A stretch of 64,000 bases of DNA from Neobacillus sp. PS3-12 (GCF_030915385.1 NZ_CP133268.1:1488001-1552000), one strand, 5' to 3'; shown: positions 1-8,853, numbered from the stretch's first letter. A program made the numbers and translations. The notes: a model not told the origin generated them from the sequence alone.

Positions 1-277
1 AAAACCTCATAAATGACGCTTCTTTTACTAATTGAAGTTCTATTTTCGTTATATAAGTGCCTACTTGAGGAATAACGACTACTAAATTTTCTTCCCTTAG
101 TTTAGCAAGGACCTCTCTGATTGGTGTCCGTGAAAGATTTAAGGTTTCTGCTAATTCGATTTCACTAATTGCTTGCCCTGGTTTTAGTTCCAAGGACATA
201 ATTCCTTCTTTAATTATTCTGTAAGCATAATCCTTATTATTCTCACCCGATAATCTCTTCGTAACAGTCAGTATCAT
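1..277 (-). CDS. GntR-family transcriptional regulator (N-terminal part, cut by window edge)
   Basis: The reading frame runs off the left edge, so only about 92 N-terminal residues are visible. They hold a complete GntR-type winged helix: a helix with YRIIKEGI, then LKPGQAISEIELAETLNLS, then RTPIREVLAKL and the wing residues VVIPQVGTYIT. The PGQ-x-SE-x-LAE / SRTPIREVL pattern is typical of the FadR (FCD) branch; the effector domain lies outside the window. The ATG at 275-277 is chosen because a GGGGG Shine-Dalgarno sits 8 nt upstream. A GTG two codons earlier is too close to that site. A palindromic TTGGAAA/TTTTCCAA element lies upstream at 300-317. The target genes cannot be named. Confidence 0.85.
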   Translation of the reverse strand, partial: MILTVTKRLSGENNKDYAYRIIKEGIMSLELKPGQAISEIELAETLNLSRTPIREVLAKLREENLVVVIPQVGTYITKIELQLVKEASFMRF

Positions 278-299
278 TAACACACCCCCGATCATTTTA

Positions 300-317
300 T
301 TGGAAATATTTTTCCAA
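300..317. promoter_or_regulatory. Palindromic operator-like site upstream of the GntR gene
   Basis: TTGGAAA, a 3-nt spacer and TTTTCCAA form a near-perfect palindrome 23 nt upstream of the GntR start codon. Position and symmetry fit an autoregulatory operator for the dimeric regulator. This is an inference. Confidence 0.35.
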
Positions 318-416
318 ATAATAACACTCATTCGTTGTTCAAAGCAAATACCACAAAAGTAACAAATAAATACAGAATACTTTTGGAGTTTATACAATAA
401 ACGTTGAAACAAAATA

Positions 417-456
417 AAAAAACAGACTCTTTGTTTAAACCAAAAGTCTGTTTTTT
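417..456 (-). terminator. Intrinsic terminator after the YebC-like gene
   Basis: AACAGACT and AGTCTGTT form a stem flanked by A and T runs. Read on the minus strand it ends in a T tract just downstream of the YebC-like gene. It could work in both directions. Confidence 0.75.
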
Positions 457-472
457 ACAAGGAAGTATTTAA

Positions 473-1193
473 TTATTCGCCTAAATCAACATTATGATAA
501 ACGCGTTGAACATCATCTAAATCTTCTAACACATCAATCATTTTCTCAAATTTTGCTTGTGCATCTTCTGGAAGAGTCACTTCACTTTGCGCAAGCATTG
601 TTAATTCAGCAACAGTAAATTCCGTAATTCCTGCACTCTTGAAAGCCTCTTGAACAGCATGGAATTGCTCAGGTTCAGCATATACAATAACAGAATCATC
701 TTCTTCTAGGATGTCACGAACGTCAACATCTGCTTCCATTAAAAGTTCTAGCACATCATCTGCTGTTTTTCCTTCAACCCCAATAACAGCCGTTGCATCG
801 AACATATAAGCTACCGAACCACTTACTCCCATGTTTCCGCCATTTTTACCAAAAGCAGCACGAACATCCGACGCTGTTCGGTTTACGTTATTCGTTAAAG
901 CATCGACAATGACCATCGATCCGCTTGGACCAAAGCCTTCATACCGAAGCTCAGAATAGCTTTCTTCTGCTCCACCTTTTGCTTTTTCAATTGCACGGTC
1001 AATAATATGTTTCGGTACATTGTATGTTTTAGCACGCTCAAGTACGAATTTTAAAGCTTGATTTCCTTCAGGATCCGGAAACGCCTTGCTTGGCAGCCAC
1101 ATAAATTTCGACTCCAAATTTTGCATAAATACGGCTTGTATTTGCATCTTTTGATGCTTTCTTTTCCTTAATATTATTCCACTTACGACCCAT
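473..1193 (-). CDS. yeeI: YebC/PmpR-family regulator, YeeI-like, frameshifted as given
   Basis: YebC/TACO1/PmpR-family protein; members bind DNA or act on translation of particular proteins. From about residue 45 to the end the protein is collinear with Bacillus YeeI ([43 protein letters not shown], and a C-terminus ending VYHNVDLGE). The longest single open frame starts only at 1147 with a nonsense N-terminus. The true start is the ATG at 1191-1193, which encodes [20 protein letters not shown] and leads into AAKQG. That frame breaks at the AAA run at 1079-1081, where one base too many separates AAKQG from PDPEGNQ. Removing it gives 239 residues, the usual YeeI length. The disruption is probably a homopolymer sequencing error. 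Confidence 0.85.
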
Positions 1194-1380
1194 TTACGAA
1201 CACTCTCTTTCCTCTTTGAATCTACATAAGAATATTAATATGAAATATACTGCTTTTACAACATTTTTTCAAATAAACTACTGACCCCTATAAATGAATG
1301 CAAAGAAACACTAGTCTATTATACCTTAAATGGGTAATCTGTAAAAAGTCAATGTATAAAAAATGTAATGTACACTCTCC

Positions 1381-2742
1381 TTATTTATAGAAACGAGAGT
1401 GCCTTCTTTTCTGTTGAAGGCGTTTGATTTTTCGTAATAGACCATAAGAAATATGGATTTTTTCATTTTCCAGCGGAATACCCGGCTGAAGGCTCATCCA
1501 TAATGATTTTGGATATGCAACCAGCTGATCCGGGTAAACACTTCTATGCCCGATTATGATGTATGCGGTAATACAAGCACCCACCACATATACGCCTGTT
1601 AAACTACCAAATAGCTCATAGCCCATAAAAATTGCTGCTATCGGAGTATTAGAAGCAGATGCAACTACTGCTACCATTCCTATTGCAGCACCCAATGCAG
1701 GATCCATTCCAAGCAAACTCGCTAACACATTTCCAGATATCGCTCCAATCACAAACTGAGGAGTTACAATTCCACCATAAAAGCCTGATCCTAAAGTTAT
1801 CGCCACAAAAAGTGCCTTCCAAACAAAACCTTCATACGGGACATGGTCACCAGCAAGTGCACGATCCATAATAGGAAGGCTTAATCCCAAATAATCTGAT
1901 GGAAGAATTAGAATAAGAAGGGACAAAATCAGACCACCCAAAAAAGGCATCAACGGGGGCCAAATATTAAAACGCTGCTGGGTTACCCGAAATAGAAGCC
2001 GCACATTCTCGAATAACTCAATAAACAGCCATGCGATAAGTCCACAAATAAGTCCGATCAGAATCATTTTGAGAAATAATATTTCCGAAAAATGAGAGGA
2101 AATACTAACAGGATAATAGGTATAGGAAAGTCTCCACAGTTTACTAACCTCAAAGGAAGAGATGCCCGCTATTACAGCTGGAAAAATAAAATCATAACGG
2201 AGACGGCCAATTGTTAATACCTCAACTCCGTAAATTGCCCTGGCAATCGGGGTTCCAAATACACTGGCAAAGCCTGCACTTACCCCGCATGCGACAATCC
2301 GCTTTTGTAATTCCGGAGTCAAATGGATCAATTGCCCAAACCAGGAAGCAAGAGTACCTCCAATGTGTGAACAAGGACCTTCTTTTCCAGCGGACCCGCC
2401 AGAAGCTAATGTAATAATTGCTGCTAAAGGTTTTAATAGAAATGTTTTATATGGCAATAAACCTGACTGTTGATGAACAGCTGCAATCGTTGAGTCCTTC
2501 ATTCCTCCTGCAAGATGACGATAACCATAATGAATAATCAGACCGTTAAGAACTCCTCCAATTGGCAATAGAATCATATGGAGATAAAGAGGAATACTTT
2601 CGGTTTTATCATAAAAAAAGTAAAGGGCGTGTAAAAATAAACTTGTACCAGTTCCAACAATGATTCCCGTCAATGCTGCAAAAAAAAACCACCGTAATAA
2701 TGTTGCCAGCATTACAAGTGGTTCAATATATGTACGAATCAC
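1381..2742 (-). CDS. ClC-family chloride channel/transporter
   Basis: A 453-residue polytopic membrane protein of the voltage-gated chloride channel (ClC) family. It has the GKEGP selectivity motif with the gating glutamate (around residue 120), the TPIARAIYGVE helix, and GGIVTPQFVIGA near residue 325, which matches the GxFxP pore motif. The usual first motif GSGIPE is replaced by GGMKDST. Aligned by eye, the proton-pathway glutamate of the exchanger type (E203 in the E. coli protein) appears as Val while the preceding Glu is kept. Whether it is a channel or an exchanger is therefore open. Start is a GTG at 2740-2742 with AGAGGTG 7 nt upstream. No C-terminal CBS domains. It appears to be monocistronic. 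Confidence 0.88.
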   Translation of the reverse strand: MIRTYIEPLVMLATLLRWFFFAALTGIIVGTGTSLFLHALYFFYDKTESIPLYLHMILLPIGGVLNGLIIHYGYRHLAGGMKDSTIAAVHQQSGLLPYKTFLLKPLAAIITLASGGSAGKEGPCSHIGGTLASWFGQLIHLTPELQKRIVACGVSAGFASVFGTPIARAIYGVEVLTIGRLRYDFIFPAVIAGISSFEVSKLWRLSYTYYPVSISSHFSEILFLKMILIGLICGLIAWLFIELFENVRLLFRVTQQRFNIWPPLMPFLGGLILSLLILILPSDYLGLSLPIMDRALAGDHVPYEGFVWKALFVAITLGSGFYGGIVTPQFVIGAISGNVLASLLGMDPALGAAIGMVAVVASASNTPIAAIFMGYELFGSLTGVYVVGACITAYIIIGHRSVYPDQLVAYPKSLWMSLQPGIPLENEKIHISYGLLRKIKRLQQKRRHSRFYK

Positions 2743-2817
2743 GAGTTTTCACCTCTTACATTTTCATCCTTGTAAAAGATAGCACTAATAAACTTGATTG
2801 TCTATGTTAGCTCCATT

Positions 2818-3200
2818 TTATACATATAATGAAAGCACTACCCAGCAAATGGAAAAGGGTAAACAAATATGTCCGTGCAGCTGGAATGGAATATTGAAAT
2901 AATCCCAATATGGTCGATGAAATACTTTTTTCATCATAGCTCCTGCCAGATATTCAACTAAGGTTGGAATGAACAAACATAAAAACAAAACGATCGTCCC
3001 TCGTGTTTGCTTGGTAATAAAAAAGAGCAGTAAAACGGGTACAAATCCATACATGGGCTTAAAAGGGCCTTTGAGAAAGTTGGCCTTAAATCTAAACTAT
3101 AGCAATAAAATCATCACAGTAAGTGACAAATCTCCAAACTTTACAAATTGCTTTTTTAAATTAAAACGATTGTAGGCATTAAACTGTTTTGTACTCATAA
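2818..3200 (-). pseudogene. Remnant of a CmpB-like 'putative ABC transporter type IV' membrane protein (PF06541)
   Basis: The open part (2818-3054) encodes GPFKPMYGFVPVLLLFF (the first residues lie upstream of the ATG), a membrane helix, LVEYLAGAMMKKVFHRPYWDY and FNIPFQLHGHICLPFSICW. These match the conserved core of the PF06541 family (GPxxPxYG, LEYL, WWDYxxxPxNxxGRICL). The same frame continues upstream to an ATG at 3198-3200 but is broken by an in-frame TAG directly before FRFKANFLKGPFK. The C-terminus also stops early at LSLYV. Loss at both ends with an internal stop points to genuine decay, not one indel. Low-confidence alternative: a truncated but functional 78-residue protein. Confidence 0.55.
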
Positions 3201-3373
3201 AATGTTATTAGATGTGATTCATACCTTGCAACCTAAGGAGGTGGTGCCTGTATCTAAACAAACGATCATCTGCTGTGCACCTTATTTTTTAGCGTGGTAT
3301 ATCAAGCTGCCCTCGTGAAATTTTCTTTTAAATGAACAATACAAGTTTTCAATGTAAAGAAATTTAAAGGGAG
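3055..3373. other. Gene-poor stretch with a degraded 5' end and a GC-rich hairpin
   Basis: The left part holds the upstream remnant of the decayed CmpB-like gene. At 3235-3291 a perfect AAGGAGGTG is followed by a 24-codon GTG frame and then GTGCACCTT plus ATTTTTT, which can pair back to the AAGGAGGTG to give a terminator-like hairpin. I see no convincing gene here. Confidence 0.4.
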
Positions 3374-3382
3374 ATGGTAAGG

Positions 3383-3580
3383 ATGAACGCAACTACAGGA
3401 AATGTGCTTGGTTGGTTAGGGATTATTGCAGCTGTGGTTGGATTTTTCTATGCCCCTATGTGGCTTAGCATTATCGGGTTTGTTTTAGGTTTGATTACTT
3501 TGGCAAGTCCACAAAAAGCCTTGGCATGGGTTGCAGTTGTCCTCAGTGTTATTTCATTCGTCGTACAATTTATTAGATAA
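3383..3580 (+). CDS. Small two-helix membrane protein
   Basis: A 65-residue hydrophobic protein of unknown function. Two predicted membrane helices (about residues 8-26 and 30-62) are separated by the short ASPQKALAW turn. I start it at the ATG at 3383 because AAAGGGAG lies 9 nt upstream; an in-frame ATG at 3374 directly abuts that site and is unlikely. It is a single gene. Similar tiny membrane proteins are common in Bacillus, but I do not recognise a named family. Confidence 0.6.
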   Translation: MNATTGNVLGWLGIIAAVVGFFYAPMWLSIIGFVLGLITLASPQKALAWVAVVLSVISFVVQFIR

Positions 3581-3680
3581 AGCAGTTTTAACTCGGCCCT
3601 TTTCATTGAAGTTTTACTCATATTTTTGATTATAATGTAAGGAAAGCGTCATCATATATTTATGCTGCTACTTTTGCTGC

Positions 3681-3712
3681 AAAAAAAGCCCTGGGGTAAT
3701 CCCCTGGGCTTT
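3681..3712 (-). terminator. Intrinsic terminator after the acyltransferase
   Basis: AGCCC-T-GGGG, a TAAT loop and CCCC-T-GGGCT form a strong GC-rich stem with one T-T mismatch. On the minus strand it is followed by seven T residues. It ends the glycosyltransferase-acyltransferase operon. Confidence 0.85.
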
Positions 3713-3719
3713 CTTACCG

Positions 3720-4418
3720 TTATAAATTAATGTCGCCGCATTTTTTTGCCAACTCATTTAAGTGATCATGTATTTCTCTAAGGACTATTTTACGTTCCGT
3801 ATTAAAATCCTTTCCGTCCCTAAAGGTTATTTGCCTATCTGCAATAATGACGTGTTTCCTTTTACTCGCATAAAGAGGGACAAAAAGTACATGTTTTCCC
3901 GTAGCCTTATAATAGTATTTCTCTAAATAAAGAAAACCATCATACATCTCAGTTGTAGCTGCAGAAGGATCACTATACTGAATATCTGGAAAGAGTACAA
4001 TGCTTTCTCTCCTGCTCAATGCATCTATGCTGAGATGGAATGTTTCAAGAATCTTTCTTGAACCTCTGTAAACCGGAATTCCTTTTCCAGAGTTTAAAAG
4101 AGTGGTAATGAAATAGGATATTGGATACGCACAAATTTTTGCCAGTACTTTATTCCAGCCAAACCTTTTGGTAAACGTATAATCCACATATTGTTTAAAA
4201 CAAGCCTCACGGTCGAGAAAAACATGAAGCATCCATGCATGCAGACTTTTTGGAAACCACAAAAGAATAATAAAAGGTCCAAACAGATTTTGATGGTGGG
4301 AAACAAACACAACAGGCCCATCGATATGGTCAGGGATTAGGGTCGTATACTTGGGGTATATTTTTCGAATACAGTTTTGAAGGATACTGAAAAATGGGCC
4401 ATAAAATTTAGATATCAT
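3720..4418 (-). CDS. PlsC-like phospholipid/glycerolipid acyltransferase
   Basis: A 232-residue protein with the LPLAT/PlsC block pattern: SHHQNLFGP (catalytic His, position of the HxxxxD motif, here with Gly rather than Asp), GIPVYRGSRKI (substrate-binding block) and IVLFPDIQYSDP (position of the FPEG motif). It should act at the inner membrane face on an acyl donor and a lipid or sugar acceptor. It overlaps the end of the GT2-GtrA gene by 11 bp, so the two are translationally coupled and probably work together on a lipid-linked glycan. The changes at motif Asp and FPEG mean its substrate may not be lysophosphatidate. Confidence 0.68.
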   Translation of the reverse strand: MISKFYGPFFSILQNCIRKIYPKYTTLIPDHIDGPVVFVSHHQNLFGPFIILLWFPKSLHAWMLHVFLDREACFKQYVDYTFTKRFGWNKVLAKICAYPISYFITTLLNSGKGIPVYRGSRKILETFHLSIDALSRRESIVLFPDIQYSDPSAATTEMYDGFLYLEKYYYKATGKHVLFVPLYASKRKHVIIADRQITFRDGKDFNTERKIVLREIHDHLNELAKKCGDINL

Positions 4419-5514
4419 GATTTTCGCCTGCCAATTGTTTGTTCAGTTTTTTATTTCGGTTTTTAAAAACCCAATGAAGCTGAACTTGATAACTGAGAAT
4501 TCCTAAAGTGGTATCGATGCATATTTTTGCAAGAATGACATTTGCTCCAATTAATAGATTGGCAGAGAGCACCAAAAGATACGAGGCGATAATGAGCCCG
4601 ATAAATAAAATATAGTACTTAACAATCGACTCGGATAATTTATTTTCGCCCCTAAAGACGAGTTTTCGATTCAGATAAAAATTAAAGGAAGAAGAAAGGA
4701 TTCTTGCTACAAGGGTGGCAAAAAACAAACGTGATTTTAGGGGAAATGCGGCTAATAGTAAACTAGTAAGCAAAATAAAGCTTAATATATCTACAACACC
4801 AGAAGCTAAAGTTGAAAAAGAGTATTTTAAGAGGCCGGAAATAAGCTTGATAAAAACCTTCATCGAATCCAAAACGGAATTATAATGGGAACCAGCATTA
4901 TTATCAAAATATAAGGTCTGAATCGGAATTTCTCTTAATTGCAGACCTCTTTTCTTTGCAAAAATTAACATATTCATTTCGTATTCATATCGTTCACCTT
5001 TAAGTTCAACAATCTGTGAAAGAACTTTATTTGGAATTCCCCGTAAACCAGTCTGTGTATCTTCTAATCTACCGCCATAAAATAATTGAAAAAGTGAACT
5101 TGTTATACGGTTTCCGATATAGCTGCGTACAGGTACATGTGATTGACTAAAGTCTCTGACTCCTAAAATAATTTCCTCTTCCGTGTTAGAGAGTTCTTCA
5201 GCCAGTTTTAATACATCCGGAATCGAATGTTGTCCATCTGCATCAGCTGTTATAACACCATTCAGCTCACTGTGATCGGTCAAAAAATATTGAAAAGCAG
5301 TTTTTAATGCTCGCCCTTTCCCTTTATTGATCTCATGTGTTAAAACAGTGCATCTTGAAATATTAGTTAATTTAGTAAAGATATAGGCTAGTTCTTGTTT
5401 ACTGCCATCGTTTATCACGATAATTTGTTGCACATCATTTGCTAATGTCTTTACATATTCAATTAGGCTTTCTGTTGGATTTAGGGCTGGTATGATCACT
5501 GCACAATTAATCAT
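4408..5514 (-). CDS. GT2 glycosyltransferase fused to a GtrA membrane domain
   Basis: A 368-residue fusion. Residues about 1-225 form a GT2 (GT-A fold) glycosyltransferase: AVIIPALNP at the N-terminus, VINDGS nucleotide-binding segment, TADADGQH with the metal-binding DxD, and DTQTGLRGIP. Residues about 235-355 form a four-helix GtrA-like flippase domain (YSFSTLASGVVDILSF, NFYLNRKLVFRG). Such fusions usually move a sugar from a nucleotide donor to undecaprenyl phosphate and help transport the product. I start at the ATG at 5512-5514 (MINCAVIIPALNP) because AAAGGGG precedes it; the longer frame adds 33 atypical residues. Co-transcribed with the overlapping acyltransferase downstream. Confidence 0.85.
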   Translation of the reverse strand: MINCAVIIPALNPTESLIEYVKTLANDVQQIIVINDGSKQELAYIFTKLTNISRCTVLTHEINKGKGRALKTAFQYFLTDHSELNGVITADADGQHSIPDVLKLAEELSNTEEEIILGVRDFSQSHVPVRSYIGNRITSSLFQLFYGGRLEDTQTGLRGIPNKVLSQIVELKGERYEYEMNMLIFAKKRGLQLREIPIQTLYFDNNAGSHYNSVLDSMKVFIKLISGLLKYSFSTLASGVVDILSFILLTSLLLAAFPLKSRLFFATLVARILSSSFNFYLNRKLVFRGENKLSESIVKYYILFIGLIIASYLLVLSANLLIGANVILAKICIDTTLGILSYQVQLHWVFKNRNKKLNKQLAGENHDI

Positions 5515-5850
5515 GAATAGCTTCCCCTTTCCTGTGGGCTGGCTAAAAAAGTGAGACAGGTATAAATAAATACCTTTACTATAAATATAAGTATTTAGTA
5601 AAAAAAATGACAAATGTTTTGTTCAAGAACAAATTGTGAATGACGCTGTTTTGCAAAAATGAATTGGCTAAAATAGCGAAAAGCCCCATCATAAAAGATC
5701 GAGGCTCATTAATCTTTATTGGATCCAAATTGTTACTCAATCGTAAAGCCAATATTGCCGAGAATACTCCCAAATGGATAATTTTAAAAATTTGTTTAAA
5801 CTTTTCCTCTAATCATTTCAACAATAATTACTGTCGAAACCTGTAAAATA
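5515..5850. other. Intergenic region upstream of the glycosyltransferase
   Basis: AT-rich stretch with open frames on both strands, none with a credible ribosome-binding site or a recognisable family. It probably carries the promoter of the minus-strand glycosyltransferase operon. Confidence 0.4.
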
Positions 5851-5854
5851 AAAT

Positions 5855-5886
5855 TTGTTGATAATGAAAGCGCTTTCCATTATAAT
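5855..5886 (+). promoter_or_regulatory. SigA-type promoter with a cre (CcpA) site in its spacer
   Basis: TTGATA and TATAAT are separated by exactly 17 bp, close to the SigA consensus. The spacer contains ATGAAAGCGCTTTCCAT, whose core GAAAGCGCTTTC is a perfect palindrome and differs from the cre consensus at one end position. Repression by CcpA is the expected consequence (inference). Confidence 0.7.
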
Positions 5887-6125
5887 AAGAATTGGGTTGG
5901 ATGGCACGCGTGGCCATCATGGTATTTGGCGTAGGTGGGGCCAATACTGGTACAGGGCATAATCAAGATGTCCTTAATTTTATGAAAAACTCCAAAATCC
6001 TCATTTTTCTGGCACGAGGTACTCGACATTAAGGGTCGATGGACATCATGAGAATGATCCTCTTGTACAAATCATTATTTAACCAATTCCTTATATACCA
6101 AAAGGACCTTTTCAAGGTCCTTTTT
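5887..6125 (+). ncRNA. Candidate short transcript of unknown nature between a strong promoter and a terminator
   Basis: About 240 nt lie between the promoter at 5855-5886 and a clean terminator at 6100-6125, with no known gene. The only sizeable frame (5901-6032, 43 codons starting MARVAIMVFGVGG) lacks a Shine-Dalgarno and matches nothing I know. A second frame ending GHHENDPLVQIII is open but has no start. It could be a small RNA, a small-protein mRNA or a decayed gene. Confidence 0.4.
6100..6125 (+). terminator. Intrinsic terminator of the orphan unit
   Basis: AAAAGGACCTT, a 3-nt loop and AAGGTCCTTTTT make a simple stem with a T tract on the plus strand. Confidence 0.8.
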
Positions 6126-6153
6126 GGTGTCTGCTTAAAATTAAAAGAAGTTA

Positions 6154-6196
6154 ATAAAAAATCTGAATGGCGATTACACCATCCAGATTTTTTTAT
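6154..6196 (-). terminator. Intrinsic terminator after adhE
   Basis: AATCTGgATGG and CCATtCAGATT pair around a short loop, and the minus-strand product ends in a T-rich tract. It lies just downstream of the adhE stop. Confidence 0.8.
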
Positions 6197-6201
6197 CTAA
6201 A

Positions 6202-8808
6202 TTAAACACCTTTATATGCTTGACGATAAATCTCTACAAGTTCAGATACAAGTGGCAGCTTCGGATTCGCTGTTGTACATTGATCCTCAAAGGCACGTTC
6301 TGCTAAAAACTCGACTGTGTTTTCAAACACGGACTTTTCAACACCATTAGTCTCTAAACTCATTGGAATATTTAATTCTTTAGCCAAATTAATGATCGCT
6401 TGAACAAGGCTTTCTACTCCTTCTTCGGTCGTACGGGCTGGCAAACCGAGCATTCTGGCAATCTCTGCATAACGAATATCGGCAATGAATTGCTTGTATT
6501 TAGGAAATGCAGTAAATTTTTTCGGCTTTGACGCATTATAACGAATAACGTGAGGCAATAGGATTGTATTTGCACGTCCATGAGCGATATGGTATTCAGA
6601 CCCTAATTTATGTGCAAGGCTGTGATTGATGCCAAGAAATGCATTGGCAAAGGCCATACCAGCAATAGTTGAAGCATTATGCATTTTTTCACGAGCTAAT
6701 TCATCACTGCCATTACGATAAGCTGTTGGCAAATATTCAAAAACAAGCTGAATGGCTTTCATGGCCAGCCCGTCAGTAAAATCGTTTGCCATACAGGAGA
6801 CATACGCTTCAATTGCATGTGTCAGGACATCCATTCCCGTATCAGCTGTAATGACCTGAGGAACCGTCATAACAAATTGCGGATCGATAATTGCTACATC
6901 TGGTGTTAATTCATAGTCAGCAAGCGGATATTTCATGTTTGCTTCCTTATCAGTAATAACCGCAAATGAAGTGACCTCTGAACCTGTACCTGATGTTGTC
7001 GGAATAGCTACAAGCTGCGCTTTTACACCAAGCTTTGGATATTTTACAATCCGCTTACGAATATCTAAGAATTTTTGTTTTAAACCAAAGAAGTCTGCAT
7101 CTGGATGCTCATAAAACATCCACATTCCTTTAGCTGCATCCATTGCTGAGCCGCCGCCAAGGGCAATAATAACGTCCGGCTGGAACTTCGCCATTAATTC
7201 GGCACCTTTTGTCACCGTTTCAATGGATGGATCTGGTTCCACTTCCGAGAAAATTTCACAATGAACATAGTCAGGGCGCTTTCTCAAATAATAAAGGACT
7301 TTATCTACAAACCCTAATTTGACCATTCCTGGATCAGTAACAATTACAGCTTTTGAGATATTCGGCATTTTTGCTAAATATTGAATAGAGTTTTTCTCAA
7401 AATACATTTTGGACGGTACTTTAAACCACTGCATATTTACATTCCTTCGTGCCACTTTTTTGATATTTACCAAATGAATCGCTCCAACGTTTGTAGAAAC
7501 AGAGTTACCGCCATATGTTCCGCAGCCAAGTGTGAGAGATGGCATGTAAGCATTGTAAATATCTCCGATGGCGCCTTGGGAAGATGGAGCATTTACAATA
7601 ATACGTCCCGCTTTCATTCTTAATCCAAATGCTTCAATTACCTGCTTATCAGTGGTATGAATAACTGCAGAGTGCCCAAGTCCGCCAAATTCAAGCATTT
7701 CTTCTGCTCTTTTTAAGCCTTCATCAAGACCGTTAACCTTGTAGCAGGCTAGAACTGGGCTTAATTTTTCCCTTGATAATGGATACTTTGGTCCGACACC
7801 TTTTAATTCAGCAATTAGAATTTTGGTGCCCTCTGGGACAGTCACCCCTGCCATTTTAGCAATTTTATAAGCTGCCATTCCAACGATATCTGCATTTACA
7901 GCACATGACTTTTCGTTAATGACCAATTTTTCAACTTTTTGTCTTTCTTCTTCATTTAAAAAGTAACAGTTATTTGCTGTTAATTCTTTCTTGACTTCAG
8001 CATAAATGTCCTTATCAATAATGACTGCTTGTTCTGACGCACAAATCATTCCGTTATCGAAGGTTTTTGAAAGGATAAGGTCGTTTACTGCTTGATGAAC
8101 ATTTGCTGATTTTTCAATGTAACATGGCACGTTTCCTGGCCCAACACCTAAGGCAGGCTTTCCTGAGCTATAAGCTGATTTCACCATTCCAGATCCACCT
8201 GTAGCAAGGATCATGGAAATCTTTGGATGATTCATGAGTGCTTGAGTTGCCTCTAATGATGGTGTTTCAATCCACTGAATACAGTTTTCAGGTGCTCCTG
8301 CTTTGATCGCTGCTTCAAGAAGTACCTTTGCTGCTTGGCTGCTTGATTTTTGTGCTGAAGGGTGGAAAGCAAAAATAATTGGGTTTCTTGTTTTAATTGA
8401 AATAAGCGATTTAAACATCGTTGTAGAAGTTGGGTTCGTAACAGGTGTTACCCCTGCAACCACGCCAACTGGCTCAGCGATCTCGATCATGCCCTCAATT
8501 TCATTTTCATTGATAATTCCAACTGTTTTATCGTACTTGATGTTATGGTAAACATATTCTGTTGCAAACATGTTTTTAATGATTTTATCTTCATAAACGC
8601 CGCGACCTGTTTCTTCAACAGCTAACTTTGCCAAAGGCATATGTTGGTCCAGACCCGCAAGAGCCATTTGCTTCACAATCTCATCGATCATATCCTGATC
8701 AAAATTTTTTCGGAATTCATCTAATGCTTTTAGTCCATTATCAACCAACTTGTCGATCATTTCTGTTACACTTTGCTTTTCTTTTAAAGTCTTTTCTGCA
8801 ACTGCCAT
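6202..8808 (-). CDS. adhE: Bifunctional acetaldehyde-CoA/alcohol dehydrogenase AdhE
   Basis: An 868-residue two-domain enzyme that reduces acetyl-CoA to acetaldehyde and then to ethanol, re-oxidising NADH in fermentation. The N-terminal half is an aldehyde dehydrogenase (PVTNPTSTTMFK, GVGPGNVPCYIE, catalytic Cys in FDNGMICASEQ near residue 246). The C-terminal half is an iron-dependent alcohol dehydrogenase (GGGSAMDAAKGMW, TTSGTGSEVTSFAVI, and the His-containing metal segment around HSLAHKLGSEYHIAHGRAN). Start is the ATG at 8806-8808 behind GGAGG; an upstream in-frame start would add seven residues. Length and domain order match the family. Two Rex-like operators and a perfect cre lie upstream, so the gene should respond to the NADH/NAD ratio and to carbon status. 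Single-gene transcript. Confidence 0.96.
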   Translation of the reverse strand: MAVAEKTLKEKQSVTEMIDKLVDNGLKALDEFRKNFDQDMIDEIVKQMALAGLDQHMPLAKLAVEETGRGVYEDKIIKNMFATEYVYHNIKYDKTVGIINENEIEGMIEIAEPVGVVAGVTPVTNPTSTTMFKSLISIKTRNPIIFAFHPSAQKSSSQAAKVLLEAAIKAGAPENCIQWIETPSLEATQALMNHPKISMILATGGSGMVKSAYSSGKPALGVGPGNVPCYIEKSANVHQAVNDLILSKTFDNGMICASEQAVIIDKDIYAEVKKELTANNCYFLNEEERQKVEKLVINEKSCAVNADIVGMAAYKIAKMAGVTVPEGTKILIAELKGVGPKYPLSREKLSPVLACYKVNGLDEGLKRAEEMLEFGGLGHSAVIHTTDKQVIEAFGLRMKAGRIIVNAPSSQGAIGDIYNAYMPSLTLGCGTYGGNSVSTNVGAIHLVNIKKVARRNVNMQWFKVPSKMYFEKNSIQYLAKMPNISKAVIVTDPGMVKLGFVDKVLYYLRKRPDYVHCEIFSEVEPDPSIETVTKGAELMAKFQPDVIIALGGGSAMDAAKGMWMFYEHPDADFFGLKQKFLDIRKRIVKYPKLGVKAQLVAIPTTSGTGSEVTSFAVITDKEANMKYPLADYELTPDVAIIDPQFVMTVPQVITADTGMDVLTHAIEAYVSCMANDFTDGLAMKAIQLVFEYLPTAYRNGSDELAREKMHNASTIAGMAFANAFLGINHSLAHKLGSEYHIAHGRANTILLPHVIRYNASKPKKFTAFPKYKQFIADIRYAEIARMLGLPARTTEEGVESLVQAIINLAKELNIPMSLETNGVEKSVFENTVEFLAERAFEDQCTTANPKLPLVSELVEIYRQAYKGV

Positions 8809-8835
8809 GGAAATTCCTCCAGTAGTCAATAAGAT

Positions 8836-8853
8836 TTGTGAATCACTTCACAT
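8836..8853. promoter_or_regulatory. Rex operator upstream of adhE
   Basis: TTGTGAATCACTTCACAT matches the Rex consensus TTGTGAA-N4-TTCACAA at every defined position except the last. It lies 28 bp upstream of the adhE start. Rex releases such sites when NADH is high. Confidence 0.85.

Noticed and set aside
3235..3291. Holin-like type I toxin gene
   Set aside because: AAGGAGGTGGTGCCT looks similar, but the 24-codon product lacks the expected hydrophobic pattern and the ribosome-binding site is too close.
5579..5846. Small proteins on both strands between the glycosyltransferase and the orphan unit
   Set aside because: They are antisense to each other, lack ribosome-binding sites and match no family.
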